Source of the DNA: Mucilaginibacter_A sp041088075 | GTDB lineage: Bacteria; Bacteroidota; Bacteroidia; Sphingobacteriales; Sphingobacteriaceae | Length of the DNA: 64,000 nucleotides | Assembly (NCBI RefSeq): GCF_041088075.1 | Contig: NZ_JBGCVY010000017.1 | Coordinates: forward strand, 13,538 to 77,537 | Reading direction: 5' to 3' | Shown here: in pieces, positions 7,653 to 17,268 of the stretch | Layout: the number at the start of each line of letters is the position of its first letter | Position numbering within the stretch: position 1 is the stretch's first letter | Made by a program: the position numbers and the translations under genes | Notes under the pieces: model-generated | Databases searched by the model: none | Told to the model about the DNA's origin: nothing | The model's input: the letters and a program-made list of their open reading frames with translations, nothing else

Positions 7653-9176
7653 TTACACCATCACCCCTTTCATCAGCATCAAAATAGAATCTACATATTC
7701 CCTATTGTTGGCCAAACGAGGCACTTTATGCTGGCCGCCCAATTTGCCTTTTTGTTTGAGCCATTTATAAAAAGTACCATCGGCAGCTAAATGAACGGTT
7801 GGCCGTTTTAAAGCCATGTCCCTAAAACGTTTGGCATCGTAATCTGAGTTTATTTTGCGCAGGGTTTCGTCCAGCAAATCCACAAAACGTTCAAACTCAA
7901 CCGGTTTTTTCTCAAATTCGATGATCCATTCGTGTCCGCCGGCTTTGCTGCCGTCAAAATAAAGCGGCGCTGCGGTGTATTCGCGGATGATGGCACCGGT
8001 TTGCGTACATGCTTCTTTTAAGGCCCTTTCGCTGTTGTCAATAATCACTTCTTCGCCAAAAGCATTGATAAAATGTTTGGTGCGGCCGGTAATGCGGATG
8101 CGAAAAGGCGAAAGCGACGTAAACTGAACCGTATCGCCGATCATGTACCGCCACAAACCGGAATTGGTCGAAATGATCAACGCATAATTTTTCCCAATTT
8201 CCACTTCGTGCAGCAGCAGCGTTTTCGGGTCGTCATCAAACAAATTTTCAATTGGCAGGAATTCGTAAAAAACGCCGTAATCCAGCATCAGCAGCATTTC
8301 TTCCGAATCCGATTCATCCTGAATCCCAAAAAACCCTTCCGAAGCATTGTATGTTTCCATGTAATACATCGCATCACTTGGAGCTAATTTTTTAAAATGA
8401 TCACGGTAAGGCGTAAAAGAAACGGCACCATGGACGTACAATTCCAAGTTTGGCCAAATCTCCAACAGGTTATCTTTTCCCGTCAATTCCAGCAAACGTT
8501 TAGCCAACACAATATTCCAGGTTGGCACACCGCTAATGGCCGTAACATTAACTAATTTAGTAATGTTGGCAATCTTTTCGATCTTCTCTTCGTAATCCTC
8601 AATCAGTGTAATGGCCAGTTCAGGCGTTCGGTAAAACTCGGCCCAAAGCGGCAAATTTTTCAATAAAACAGCAGAAAGATCGCCATAATAAGAGTCGGTG
8701 TTGAGTTGATTGATTTGATGGCTTCCGCCTAAAACCAGCGTTTTACCGGTGAATAATTTGGCTTCCGGGCGGTTGTTGCAATATAGCGTGATCATGTCTT
8801 TGCCACCTTTAAAATGGCATTCTTCCATCGCTTCTTCGCTTACGGGGATGAATTTGCTGCGGTCGCTCGTGGTGCCGGACGATTTGGCAAACCATTTTAT
8901 TTCCGAAGGCCAAAGCACGTTTTGCTCGCCTTTCATCATCCTTTCGATGTAAGGTTTTAACGTATCGTAAGTTTGGATTGGAAAACGCTGCCGAAAATCA
9001 TCCGCATTTTCGATATTTTTATAGCCGTACTTTTTGCCCCATTCGGTGTTTTCGGCACTGGTGATCAGGTTTTCAAACCATTCTTCCTGCACCTCATTTG
9101 GATATTTGATAAAAAGCTCGATCTGGTGCATCCGCTTTTTCATGATCCAGGTAACCAACGAATTGATAAAAGTCAT
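7653..9176 (-). CDS. GH3-family adenylate-forming enzyme
   Basis: 507 aa member of the GH3 auxin-responsive promoter family, acyl-adenylating enzymes that in plants conjugate amino acids to hormones. In Bacteroidota the substrate is unknown. The nucleotide-binding segment FAKSSGTTSDRSKFIPVS (near residue 95) matches the family P-loop-like motif, and YxASEGFFG and RYMIGDTV match its later motifs. The gene contains one exact 12-base word at 8009-8020, encoding LKEAC. Its ATG is only 4 bp from the palindromic element at 9180-9336, so its leader and promoter must lie within or beyond that element. Confidence 0.82.
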   Translation of the reverse strand: MTFINSLVTWIMKKRMHQIELFIKYPNEVQEEWFENLITSAENTEWGKKYGYKNIENADDFRQRFPIQTYDTLKPYIERMMKGEQNVLWPSEIKWFAKSSGTTSDRSKFIPVSEEAMEECHFKGGKDMITLYCNNRPEAKLFTGKTLVLGGSHQINQLNTDSYYGDLSAVLLKNLPLWAEFYRTPELAITLIEDYEEKIEKIANITKLVNVTAISGVPTWNIVLAKRLLELTGKDNLLEIWPNLELYVHGAVSFTPYRDHFKKLAPSDAMYYMETYNASEGFFGIQDESDSEEMLLMLDYGVFYEFLPIENLFDDDPKTLLLHEVEIGKNYALIISTNSGLWRYMIGDTVQFTSLSPFRIRITGRTKHFINAFGEEVIIDNSERALKEACTQTGAIIREYTAAPLYFDGSKAGGHEWIIEFEKKPVEFERFVDLLDETLRKINSDYDAKRFRDMALKRPTVHLAADGTFYKWLKQKGKLGGQHKVPRLANNREYVDSILMLMKGVMV

Positions 9177-9179
9177 AAA

Positions 9180-9336
9180 GCCTGTTTAAAATTTGTTCAA
9201 TCTGTTTTGTATGCTTCTTTTATCGGCCTAAAAATGGTAAACATGCGGTTTTTGATTTGGTTAAATTGATGCAAACTCCAATTTTTATAGGGTAAAAGAA
9301 GCATTAAGGTTTTTTCCCGAATAAATTTAAACAGGC
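9180..9336. mobile_element. MITE-like palindromic element, GCCTG type
   Basis: 157-bp nested palindrome between GH3 and lptB. The outer arms are GCCTGTTTAAA (9180-9190) and TTTAAACAGGC (9326-9336). The inner arms are ATGCTTCTTTTATC (9211-9224) and GGTAAAAGAAGCAT (9291-9304). The asymmetric spacer CTAT next to the right arm shows that its core is in the reverse orientation to the element at 5795. No coding capacity. Confidence 0.7.
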
Positions 9337-9345
9337 TCATGTAAT

Positions 9346-10083
9346 TTAAGCGAAAGTTTTTCTTTTTAAAACGAAGTTGGAACCCAAGTATAATTTACGC
9401 ACAATCGGGTCTTCGGCCAGCACTTCCGGTTCGCCGTAACGCAAAATCTTGCCTTCAAAAAGCAGGTAAGCGCGATCGGTGATGGATAGAGTTTCCTGCA
9501 CATTATGGTCGGTAATCAAAATCCCAATGTTGCGCGTTCTTAATTTGGCCACCATATATTGGATTTCTTCTACCGCAATCGGGTCAACGCCGGCAAAAGG
9601 TTCGTCGAGCAGGATAAACTTGGGTTCGGCAGCCAGAGCGCGTGCAATTTCAGTCCGGCGGCGTTCTCCTCCCGAAAGCAAATCGCCGCGGTTTTTGCGC
9701 ACTTTTTGCAAACTAAATTCTTCGATCAGTTCTTCCAGCTTGTCTTTTTGTTCAGCCTGGTTCATTTTGCCCATTTCCAAAACCGCTTTGATATTGTCTT
9801 CTACCGAAAGTTTTCGAAAAACTGAAGCTTCCTGCGCCAAATAACCAATCCCTTTTTGTGCCCGGCGGTACATCGGCGCATCGGTGATGTCTTCGTCTTC
9901 CAGAAAAATTTTTCCTTCATTTGGTTTGATTAAACCCACAATCATGTAAAAAGAAGTGGTTTTTCCGGCACCGTTCGGCCCCAGCAAACCTACAATTTCG
10001 CCTTGCCGCACGTTAAAAGTAACATCGTTAACAACGGTGCGCTGCTTGTATTTTTTGATTAAATTTTCTGCTCTTAAAATCAT
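9346..10083 (-). CDS. lptB: LPS export ABC transporter ATP-binding protein
   Basis: 245 aa ATPase of the LptBFG complex, which drives lipopolysaccharide out of the inner membrane. Walker A is GPNGAGKT (about 34-41), the signature LSGGERRR, Walker B FILLDEPFAGVDP and the switch His in ITDHN; the run DEPFAGVDPIAV is characteristic of LptB. Its start lies 3 bp after the stop of recJ, so the two form an operon. No lptF, lptG, lptA or lptC is in the window. Confidence 0.92.
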   Translation of the reverse strand: MILRAENLIKKYKQRTVVNDVTFNVRQGEIVGLLGPNGAGKTTSFYMIVGLIKPNEGKIFLEDEDITDAPMYRRAQKGIGYLAQEASVFRKLSVEDNIKAVLEMGKMNQAEQKDKLEELIEEFSLQKVRKNRGDLLSGGERRRTEIARALAAEPKFILLDEPFAGVDPIAVEEIQYMVAKLRTRNIGILITDHNVQETLSITDRAYLLFEGKILRYGEPEVLAEDPIVRKLYLGSNFVLKRKTFA

Positions 10084-10086
10084 AGT

Positions 10087-11802
10087 TCATTCTGATGCTG
10101 CACCTTCAATCCGAATCCCTTTCAAATTTAATTGCAGGGTTTTCTGTTCGCGCCAAACGTTTTCTTCGATGGTATAACAAATATCAAACGGCATACTGTT
10201 TTTAATGGCATAAATATAGTCGCCCATGCCAAAACCGATACAATTGAAAATTGGCGTTCCTTCCTGCATTACGCAAAGTTTAAGGTGTTTTTCGCCCACC
10301 AGGTTTATATTGCCGCTAACATACACATTTTTGGTGATGAAAACAGGTGCCATATTTTCCGGGCCAAAAGGTGCAAACTGCTTTAAAATCCGTACAAAAC
10401 GCGGCGTAATTTGGTTTAAATTGATTTCCGTATCAATCCTGATCCGCTGTACCAACTGTTCTTCTGTAATTACCGAAGCCACAATTTCTTCAAAACGTTC
10501 GCTAAACGCCGTTACATTTTCGGGCAATAAAGTTAAACCGGCCGCATATTTATGGCCGCCAAACTGCAAAAGCAAATCGCTGCAGCCACACAACGCTTCG
10601 TACAAATCAAACCCATAAACAGAACGTGCAGAACCGGTAACGTGGCCGTTGCTTTTGGTAAGCACAACCGTTGGCCGGTAATATTTTTCGGTCAGGCGCG
10701 AAGCCACAATCCCAATAACGCCTTTGTGCCAGTTTTCCTGAAAAACGACGGTAGAACGGCGGTTAATGAGCAGCGGGTTTTGGTCAATCATGTTCAAAGC
10801 CTGGCCTGTAATGCTCAAATCATGCTCTTTTCGTTCGTTATTTTTTAGGTTGATGGATTCGCCGAAATCAAAAGCTGAAACCGAACAATCCGCAATCAAT
10901 AAATTAACGGCATGTTTAGCATCGTCAATCCTTCCGGCGGCATTAATACGCGGGCCGATGGTAAAAACCAGATCAGAAACGGTATAATTTTCGGCTTTTC
11001 CGGCAACGTTCATCAACGCTTTTAAGCCGATGGAAGGATTGGTGTTGATTTTTTCGAGGCCAAAAGCAGTAAGCGTGCGGTTTTCACCATTGATATGGAC
11101 GAGATCGCAAGCAATGCTTACGGCAACCAAATCCAGGTAACAAGTTACTTCTTCAAACGGAATATCGTTTTTCTCCGCATAAGCCTGGATCAATTTAAAA
11201 CCAAGGCCGCAACCGGAAAGCTCTTTGTAAGGATAATCGCAATCGCTTCTTTTTGGATCCAGAACGGCAATGGCCTGCGGCAGTTTTTCGCCCGGCAAAT
11301 GGTGGTCGCAAATAATAAAGTCAATGCTTCTTTTATCGGCATAAATTACTTTTTCTACTGATTTGATGCCGCAATCCAAAGCAATAATCAAACTGAAATT
11401 GTTCTCGGCAGCAAAATCAATTCCGGCGGTAGAAATGCCGTAACCTTCGGTATATCGGTTTGGAATGTAAAAGGAAATATTTTCGTAACGCTTCTTAAAA
11501 AACTGATACACAACAGAAACGGCCGTAGTTCCGTCCACATCGTAATCGCCATAAACCAATATTTTTTCGTTGTTGCTGATGGCTTGCTCAATCCGAAGCA
11601 CGGCTTTTTCCATGTCCTGCATCAAAAACGGATCGTGCAGATGGCCTAAATCCGGCCGGAAAAAATATTTGGCTTCCTCAAAAGTGGTTATGCCGCGCTG
11701 CACCAGCAAATTGCTCAGCACTTCGTCAATTTGCAAAGCTTCCGCCAAAGCCAAAACCTGTCCGCGGTTTCCTTGCTCCTCCAAAACCCATCGCTTTTGC
11801 AT
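10087..11802 (-). CDS. recJ: single-stranded-DNA-specific exonuclease RecJ
   Basis: 571 aa DHH-family nuclease that degrades single-stranded DNA 5' to 3' in recombinational and mismatch repair. Motif I is YGDYDVDGTT (about 81-90) and the DHH motif is ICDHHLPG (about 165). A DHHA1 domain with GGHKYAAGL follows, and the C-terminal OB-like domain completes the protein; length is normal. The gene carries one exact 12-base word (11324-11335) encoding DKRSID. It is first in an operon with lptB. The only upstream signal I see is a weak TATCTTTA box. Confidence 0.9.
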   Translation of the reverse strand: MQKRWVLEEQGNRGQVLALAEALQIDEVLSNLLVQRGITTFEEAKYFFRPDLGHLHDPFLMQDMEKAVLRIEQAISNNEKILVYGDYDVDGTTAVSVVYQFFKKRYENISFYIPNRYTEGYGISTAGIDFAAENNFSLIIALDCGIKSVEKVIYADKRSIDFIICDHHLPGEKLPQAIAVLDPKRSDCDYPYKELSGCGLGFKLIQAYAEKNDIPFEEVTCYLDLVAVSIACDLVHINGENRTLTAFGLEKINTNPSIGLKALMNVAGKAENYTVSDLVFTIGPRINAAGRIDDAKHAVNLLIADCSVSAFDFGESINLKNNERKEHDLSITGQALNMIDQNPLLINRRSTVVFQENWHKGVIGIVASRLTEKYYRPTVVLTKSNGHVTGSARSVYGFDLYEALCGCSDLLLQFGGHKYAAGLTLLPENVTAFSERFEEIVASVITEEQLVQRIRIDTEINLNQITPRFVRILKQFAPFGPENMAPVFITKNVYVSGNINLVGEKHLKLCVMQEGTPIFNCIGFGMGDYIYAIKNSMPFDICYTIEENVWREQKTLQLNLKGIRIEGAASE

Positions 11803-11879
11803 ATCTTTAAAAAAGTTTAAACAGTAAAGATAGTTATTGGCTTATCATTAAATAAGTTTAAACTCATTTTAGCATTGCT

Positions 11880-12653
11880 ATGAATATTTATGCCCTGGGC
11901 GAAGGTTCTTTTTCTGTTGATTCTACCAAAAAATTTGTCCCTTTTAACCCGCTGACCAATAACCCGCAAGACCGAAAAGGTTCCATCTTCATCCACGTTC
12001 AACCGTTTTTGCTCAAAACCGAACACGATTTAATTTTGATGGATGCCGGTTTGGGCTTTAAAAACCCGAACGGCGAACTGATGCTGCACGATAACATCCG
12101 GAATGCGGGTTTTGAGCCGGAAGAGGTTACGCTGGTTTTGATGTCGCACCTGCATTACGACCATACGGGCGGTTTGGTGATGGAACGAAACGGAAGAATG
12201 GAGCCGTCTTTTCCAGATGCCGAACACGTGATCCAGCGCGGCGAATGGGAATTTGCTTTCTCCGGAAAATCAACTTCTTACCGGCAACCTATTTTTGAAG
12301 TTTTGCAACGATCAGCCAACATCACTTTGGTGGAAGGAAGCGGAGCTTTTAGAAATGGGGTTTCGTATGAGTTAACCGGTGGACATACGCCTTTTCATCA
12401 GGTTTTTAAGATAGAATCGGCAGGAAAAATTTATTTTTTTGGCGGCGATGTTTTGCCGGAGCCGGAACAATTGATCAGAAGGTTTGCGGCGAAATATGAT
12501 TTTGACGGAAGAAAATCCATGGAACTGCGCGAACGTTTTGGCAAACAAGCGGCAGAAGAAAATTGGATATGCTGTTTTTACCATGCAAAAAACCTTGCGA
12601 TTGGCAAGGTTACTTTAAATGATGGGTTTTCGGTAAAAACGTTAGACAGTTAG
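11880..12653 (+). CDS. MBL-fold metallo-hydrolase
   Basis: 257 aa metallo-beta-lactamase-fold enzyme. The metal-binding motif SHLHYDHTGG is near residues 90-99, a further His lies in GGHTPFHQ near 168, and an Asp in FFGGDVLPE near 189. The closest recalled types are quorum-quenching lactonase/AttM-like or general hydrolases; the substrate cannot be named. There is no signal peptide, so it is cytoplasmic. The gene diverges from recJ, with 77 bp between starts, and ends just before the element at 12686. Confidence 0.78.
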   Translation: MNIYALGEGSFSVDSTKKFVPFNPLTNNPQDRKGSIFIHVQPFLLKTEHDLILMDAGLGFKNPNGELMLHDNIRNAGFEPEEVTLVLMSHLHYDHTGGLVMERNGRMEPSFPDAEHVIQRGEWEFAFSGKSTSYRQPIFEVLQRSANITLVEGSGAFRNGVSYELTGGHTPFHQVFKIESAGKIYFFGGDVLPEPEQLIRRFAAKYDFDGRKSMELRERFGKQAAEENWICCFYHAKNLAIGKVTLNDGFSVKTLDS

Positions 12654-12685
12654 CGCTTATTTTAATTTTGTTCGTTAGTTTTTCT

Positions 12686-12776
12686 ATGCTTCTTTTATCA
12701 CCTAAAAATTTGCATTACTGCTTTTTGGTTTGTGTAGGCTAATGAAACACCAATTTTTATAGGGTAAAAGAAGCAT
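12686..12776. repeat. palindromic element core
   Basis: Inverted pair ATGCTTCTTTTATC (12686-12699) and GGTAAAAGAAGCAT (12763-12776), continued inward by ACCTAAAAATT and CCAATTTTTATAG. The outer arms seen in other copies are degenerate here. The region separates the convergent hydrolase and response-regulator genes and may act as a bidirectional transcription stop. Confidence 0.7.
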
Positions 12777-12806
12777 TAACATTTTTTCATGTAAAAATCT
12801 GGGCAG

Positions 12807-13232
12807 TTAACCAACGTGTACTTTTGCGCCGCCAAATACTTCTTTTATAGACTCTATATTAAGTGGCTTGGAGATAAAGTTGGCTACAGAGCTAAACGAC
12901 CTTGCTTTATCAATATCATTACTAAAAACAGACGAGGACAGGATGTAAATCGTAATCCTTTTGTCGGGGTCTAAATTTGATGATTTATATTCCTCCAAAA
13001 ATTCCCAGCCGTTCATGATCGGCATATTAATGTCCAACAAAATATAATCAGGAATTTGCTCCGGATGGTTGTTAAATATATCCTTTAACCGGTTTATTGC
13101 CAGACGGCCATTCAGGTAAGTTGATATCTCTGCATCGGCAAATCCCTTCCTGATCAGTTTAACGGTAATGAAATTATTTATCTCATCATCGTCAACCAGC
13201 ATAATATTAACAGGCTTCTGATTCACATTCAT
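12807..13232 (-). CDS. single-domain response regulator (receiver)
   Basis: Stand-alone CheY-like receiver, 141 aa from ATG 13232 (MNVNQKPVNIML). A longer frame from 13277 adds 15 residues that look non-native. The acidic pocket is D13-D15 (VDDDE), the phospho-acceptor D67 (LLDINMP) and the conserved lysine K122 (SKPL). No output domain is present, so it must act through protein contacts, typically with a histidine kinase. It is not next to a kinase; the nearest in the window is the hybrid kinase at 42829. Its 3' end has a near-copy of the 12-base word (IKEVF). Confidence 0.85.
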   Translation of the reverse strand: MNVNQKPVNIMLVDDDEINNFITVKLIRKGFADAEISTYLNGRLAINRLKDIFNNHPEQIPDYILLDINMPIMNGWEFLEEYKSSNLDPDKRITIYILSSSVFSNDIDKARSFSSVANFISKPLNIESIKEVFGGAKVHVG

Positions 13233-13459
13233 ATAAGTTTGTACGAAAGTAAAAGCATGAAAGTTCGGTACATGCATAATAAATTTTTTAGCACCTTAAT
13301 AAAATTACAATCTCAAACGGCACAAAACGTTTTTCTTTGGATGATAGAAAAATAACGTGCGCTTAATATCCAATAAAAGATATTAATACTATTACGTTGA
13401 AATTAGAAAAGCAGATTTTTTTTGTAACTCTAAATGACTTCTACATTACATTTACACAC

Positions 13460-16351
13460 TTATTCGGTCAAACTTTCTTCAAAAGCATAACTTTCCAAAG
13501 GCGGGCAGGTACAGATCAAAGTACGGTCGCCGTGCGTATCATTCACACGCCCAACAGAAGGCCAGAATTTAAAAGCAGCAACATAAGGCAGCGGGAAAGC
13601 CGCTTTTTGCCGGGTGTATGGATGCTCCCACTCGTTATCGGTAACCACAGCAGCGGTGTGCGGGGCGTTTTTCAACGGGTTGTTTGCTTTATCAGAAATA
13701 CCGTTTGCCACATCTTCGATTTCATTTCTTATCGAAACCATCGCATCACAAAACCGGTCAAGTTCGTGCTTTGGCTCTGATTCTGTCGGTTCAACCATCA
13801 CCGTTCCGGCAACCGGAAAAGAAACCGTTGGCGCGTGGAAACCATAATCCATCAATCGTTTGGCAATATCGGTTACTTCGATACCAAAGTTTTTGAATGC
13901 GCGGCAATCTAAAATCATTTCATGTGCACAACGTCCGTTTGCCCCGGCATACAAAACCGGATAATGTTTTTCTAAACGGGCTTTGATATAATTGGCGTTG
14001 AGGATAGCATAACGTGTTGCATCCGTTAAACCCTGGCCGCCCATCATGGCAATATAGGCATGAGAAATCAGCAAAATAGAAGCCGAACCCCAGGGCGCTG
14101 CCGAAACCGCCGGAATAGATTTCCCTTGTTCGATATCAACCATCGCATGTCCTGGCAGAAACTGCACTAAATGTTTGGCCACGCCGATTGGCCCCATCCC
14201 CGGGCCGCCGCCGCCATGCGGAATGCAAAAGGTTTTATGCAGGTTGAGGTGGCAAACATCGGCGCCAATATTAGCCGGACTGGTTAAGCCAACCTGCGCG
14301 TTCATGTTGGCGCCATCCATGTAAACCTGGCCGCCGTGTTGATGGATAATATTGCAAATTTCGATGATAGATTCTTCAAAAACGCCGTGGGTTGAAGGAT
14401 ACGTAACCATCAAACAAGAAAGATCGTTGCTGTATTGTTCGGCTTTGGCTTTCAGGTCGGCTACGTCTATGTTTCCGTTATCATCACATTTTACCACGAT
14501 GATTTTCATGCCGGCCATGGCTGCCGAAGCCGGGTTTGTTCCATGTGCAGATGAAGGGATTAAAGCGATGTTACGGTGATGGTTGCCATTGGACTGATGA
14601 TAAGCGCGGATAACCAGCAAACCGGCATATTCGCCCTGTGCACCGGCATTTGGCTGTAAGCTCATAGCCGCAAAACCGGTAATTTCGCTCAGCCATTGGT
14701 TCAACTCATCAAAAATCTGCATATAACCGCCAACCTGGTCGGTTGGTGCAAACGGGTGCATTTTGCTAAATTCGGGCCAGGTAACCGGAACCATTTCTGT
14801 GGTTGCATTTAGCTTCATAGTGCACGAACCCAACGGGATCATCGAATTGCATAAAGAAAGGTCTTTCGCTTCCAATGATTTGATATAACGCAGCATTTCG
14901 TGTTCAGAATGGTGCGTACTGAAAACCGAATGGTTTAAAAATTCGGAAGTACGCTGCAATGCTGTCGGAACCGGTGTTTGTAATGCTTCTTTTATCGCCT
15001 CAAAATTGGTATCGGCCAAAGTTTTTCCTTTGGCTTTGGCGAAGATTTTAACGATGGTTTGGATATCATCCGCAGAAGTGGTTTCATCCAAAGCAATAGA
15101 AACCGATGAATCTTGATAATAAAAATTCATTTCCTGGTTTAAAGCTTCAGCATGAATGGTATCTTTTAACTGACCAGCTTCTAAAGTAATGGTATCAAAA
15201 TAAACCTGGTTTTGCTGCTGATAACCTAAAGCCTTCAGCGATCCTGACAGCAAAACTGTCAAACCATGAATCCGTTCTGCAATCAGTTTTAAACCCTCGG
15301 CACCATGATAAGCGGCATACATGCCAGCCATGATGGCCAGCAAAGCCTGCGCCGTGCAAATATTGGAAGTTGCTTTATCTCTGCGGATGTGCTGCTCGCG
15401 GGTTTGCAAAGCCATACGCAAAGCGTAATTTCCGGCATTGTCAATCGTTACACCAATGATTCGACCGGGAATGCTTCTTTTATAGGCATCTTTTGTGGCA
15501 AAAAAAGCAGCGTGCGGGCCGCCAAAACCCATCGGCACGCCAAAACGCTGCGTTGTGCCAACCACCACATCTGCGCCCCACTCGCCCGGCGGCGTCAATA
15601 GCACCAAACTCATCAAATCGGCAACTACGGTTAATTTGATGTTTTTTTGGTGAAGGGAATCGGCAAAACTCCAGTAATCATAAACTTCGCCGTTTGAGGC
15701 CGGATATTGAACGATGGCACCAAAAAAACTATCATCCAAATCAGCCGTTTGATGATCGCCGATAACCAGTTCCAGATCCAAAGGCTGAGAACGGGTTTTT
15801 AAAATATCAATGTTTTGCGGGAAAACTTCCGCAGAAACAAAAAACTTTTTGGCTTTGGCATTTTTGCGCAAACTGTATTGCATAAACATCGCTTCGGCCG
15901 CCGCCGTTCCTTCATCCAGCAACGAAGCGTTGGCAATTTCCATTCCGGTCAAATCAATTACCATCGTCTGGAAATTCAACAAAGCCTGCAAACGGCCTTG
16001 CGCAATTTCGGCCTGGTAAGGCGTGTATTGCGTGTACCAGCCTGGGTTTTCCAAAATATTTCGTTGGATAACGCCGGGAACGATCACATCGTAATAACCT
16101 TTTCCGATAAAAGATTTAAAGACTTTATTCTTGGAAGCGGTAATTTTTAAGCTGTTCAAATAATCAAATTCGCTTTTTGCGGCAGGAAGGTTTAGCGGTT
16201 TTTTTAAGCGAATAGCCGCCGGAATGGTTTGATCAATCAGTTCATCAACCGAATCAAGGCCAAGCGTTTTAAGCATTTCCCGGGTTTCGGTTTGATTTGG
16301 GGCAATATGGCGGTGTTGAAATTTTTCCTGGTAATTGATATTTAACTTCAT
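13460..16351 (-). CDS. gcvP: glycine dehydrogenase (aminomethyl-transferring), P-protein
   Basis: 963 aa from ATG 16351 (MKLNINYQ), a full-length single-chain P-protein with N- and C-terminal halves fused. It decarboxylates glycine with PLP in the glycine cleavage system. The PLP lysine lies in LNLHKTFCIPHGGGGPG, and a glycine-rich loop in GSCTMKLNATTEM is also typical. A frame from 16420 adds 23 residues that span the promoter and is rejected as start. Two exact 12-base words lie inside, at 14983-14994 (IKEAL) and 15471-15482 (YKRSI). No gcvT or gcvH is nearby. Confidence 0.93.
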   Translation of the reverse strand: MKLNINYQEKFQHRHIAPNQTETREMLKTLGLDSVDELIDQTIPAAIRLKKPLNLPAAKSEFDYLNSLKITASKNKVFKSFIGKGYYDVIVPGVIQRNILENPGWYTQYTPYQAEIAQGRLQALLNFQTMVIDLTGMEIANASLLDEGTAAAEAMFMQYSLRKNAKAKKFFVSAEVFPQNIDILKTRSQPLDLELVIGDHQTADLDDSFFGAIVQYPASNGEVYDYWSFADSLHQKNIKLTVVADLMSLVLLTPPGEWGADVVVGTTQRFGVPMGFGGPHAAFFATKDAYKRSIPGRIIGVTIDNAGNYALRMALQTREQHIRRDKATSNICTAQALLAIMAGMYAAYHGAEGLKLIAERIHGLTVLLSGSLKALGYQQQNQVYFDTITLEAGQLKDTIHAEALNQEMNFYYQDSSVSIALDETTSADDIQTIVKIFAKAKGKTLADTNFEAIKEALQTPVPTALQRTSEFLNHSVFSTHHSEHEMLRYIKSLEAKDLSLCNSMIPLGSCTMKLNATTEMVPVTWPEFSKMHPFAPTDQVGGYMQIFDELNQWLSEITGFAAMSLQPNAGAQGEYAGLLVIRAYHQSNGNHHRNIALIPSSAHGTNPASAAMAGMKIIVVKCDDNGNIDVADLKAKAEQYSNDLSCLMVTYPSTHGVFEESIIEICNIIHQHGGQVYMDGANMNAQVGLTSPANIGADVCHLNLHKTFCIPHGGGGPGMGPIGVAKHLVQFLPGHAMVDIEQGKSIPAVSAAPWGSASILLISHAYIAMMGGQGLTDATRYAILNANYIKARLEKHYPVLYAGANGRCAHEMILDCRAFKNFGIEVTDIAKRLMDYGFHAPTVSFPVAGTVMVEPTESEPKHELDRFCDAMVSIRNEIEDVANGISDKANNPLKNAPHTAAVVTDNEWEHPYTRQKAAFPLPYVAAFKFWPSVGRVNDTHGDRTLICTCPPLESYAFEESLTE

Positions 16352-16377
16352 GTAGTTTGCTGGATGAATTGAAGGCG

Positions 16378-16408
16378 CAAAGGTAAGGCTTTGGGTTTTG
16401 ACGGTCAA
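16378..16408 (-). promoter_or_regulatory. promoter of gcvP
   Basis: On the minus strand TACCTTTG (16385-16378) matches the -7 consensus TAnnTTTG. TTGACC (16408-16403) lies upstream with a spacing of about 20 bases from its TTG. Transcription would start about 20 bases before the ATG at 16351. Confidence 0.65.
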
Positions 16409-16451
16409 TGTTTTGTGCAATCGTTACAGGAGATTTACATAAAATTTTGGA

Positions 16452-16534
16452 ATGCTTCTTTTAGCACTGTTTTTTTCGGATGGATAAAAAAGCGAAAACC
16501 TGTTGCACTGATTTTTGCACGATAAAAGAAGCAT
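16452..16534. repeat. palindromic element core
   Basis: Inverted pair ATGCTTCTTTTA (16452-16463) and TAAAAGAAGCAT (16523-16534), in the gap between gcvP and the 3' end of pdxJ. The intervening 59 bases are unlike the other cores. No clear outer arms. Confidence 0.65.
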
Positions 16535-16551
16535 CAACAACGGAAAAAACT

Positions 16552-17268
16552 TTACGCCAAACACCGCTTGTACATCTGTATCGTGTTTTCCAAACCCAAA
16601 TACAAAGCATCGGCAATCAAAGCATGGCCAATACTTACTTCCAGCAAGCCGGGGATGTTTTGGGCGAAGTATTTTAAATTGTGCAAATCCAAATCGTGGC
16701 CTGCATTTAAACCCAAGCCTAACTCCACTGCTTTTTCCGCAGCTTTTATGTAGGGCGCAATAGCTTGTTCTTTGTTTTGATGGAAGTTGGAAGCGTAGGC
16801 TTCGGTGTACAATTCAATTCGGTCTGTTCCGGTTGTGGCCGCAGCTTCTACCATTGCTACAACCGGATCAACAAAAATGGAAACCCGGATATTTTGTGCC
16901 TTAAAAACAGCAATGATTTGTTTTAAACAATCCTGGTTCTTGAGCGTGTTCCAACCGTGGTTGGAAGTGATCTGGCCTAAAACATCGGGAACCAAAGTAA
17001 CTTGTGCCGGTTTGTTGGCCAGTACCAAATCCACAAACTTTTGTTCCTGGCAATTACCTTCAATATTAAATTCGGTGGCAATTACTTTTTTCAGGTCGAA
17101 GACATCCTGGTAACGGATATGCCGCTCATCAGGCCGCGGATGTACGGTGATTCCTTCGGCGCCAAAACGTTCGCAATCCAAAGCTACTTTTACCAAGTCA
17201 GGGTTGTTGCCGCCGCGCGAATTGCGCAAGGTTGCTATTTTATTGATGTTTACGGAAAGGTGCGTCAT
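16552..17268 (-). CDS. pdxJ: pyridoxine 5'-phosphate synthase
   Basis: 238 aa, normal length. It condenses 3-amino-2-oxopropyl phosphate with deoxyxylulose 5-phosphate to give pyridoxine 5'-phosphate in the DXP-dependent vitamin B6 route. Typical segments are LSVNINKIATLRNSRGG at the N-terminus, EGITVHPRPDERHI with catalytic His, NIEGN, and LGLNAGHDLDL followed by EVSIGHALIADAL at the C-terminus. It is transcribed toward gcvP, whose enzyme uses PLP, but about 140 bp with a repeat and the gcvP promoter lie between, so it is probably a separate unit. Confidence 0.92.
   Translation of the reverse strand: MTHLSVNINKIATLRNSRGGNNPDLVKVALDCERFGAEGITVHPRPDERHIRYQDVFDLKKVIATEFNIEGNCQEQKFVDLVLANKPAQVTLVPDVLGQITSNHGWNTLKNQDCLKQIIAVFKAQNIRVSIFVDPVVAMVEAAATTGTDRIELYTEAYASNFHQNKEQAIAPYIKAAEKAVELGLGLNAGHDLDLHNLKYFAQNIPGLLEVSIGHALIADALYLGLENTIQMYKRCLA

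Noticed and set aside
16352..16420. 23-residue N-terminal extension of gcvP
   Set aside because: The segment spans a good TAnnTTTG promoter and does not resemble P-protein; ATG 16351 is chosen.
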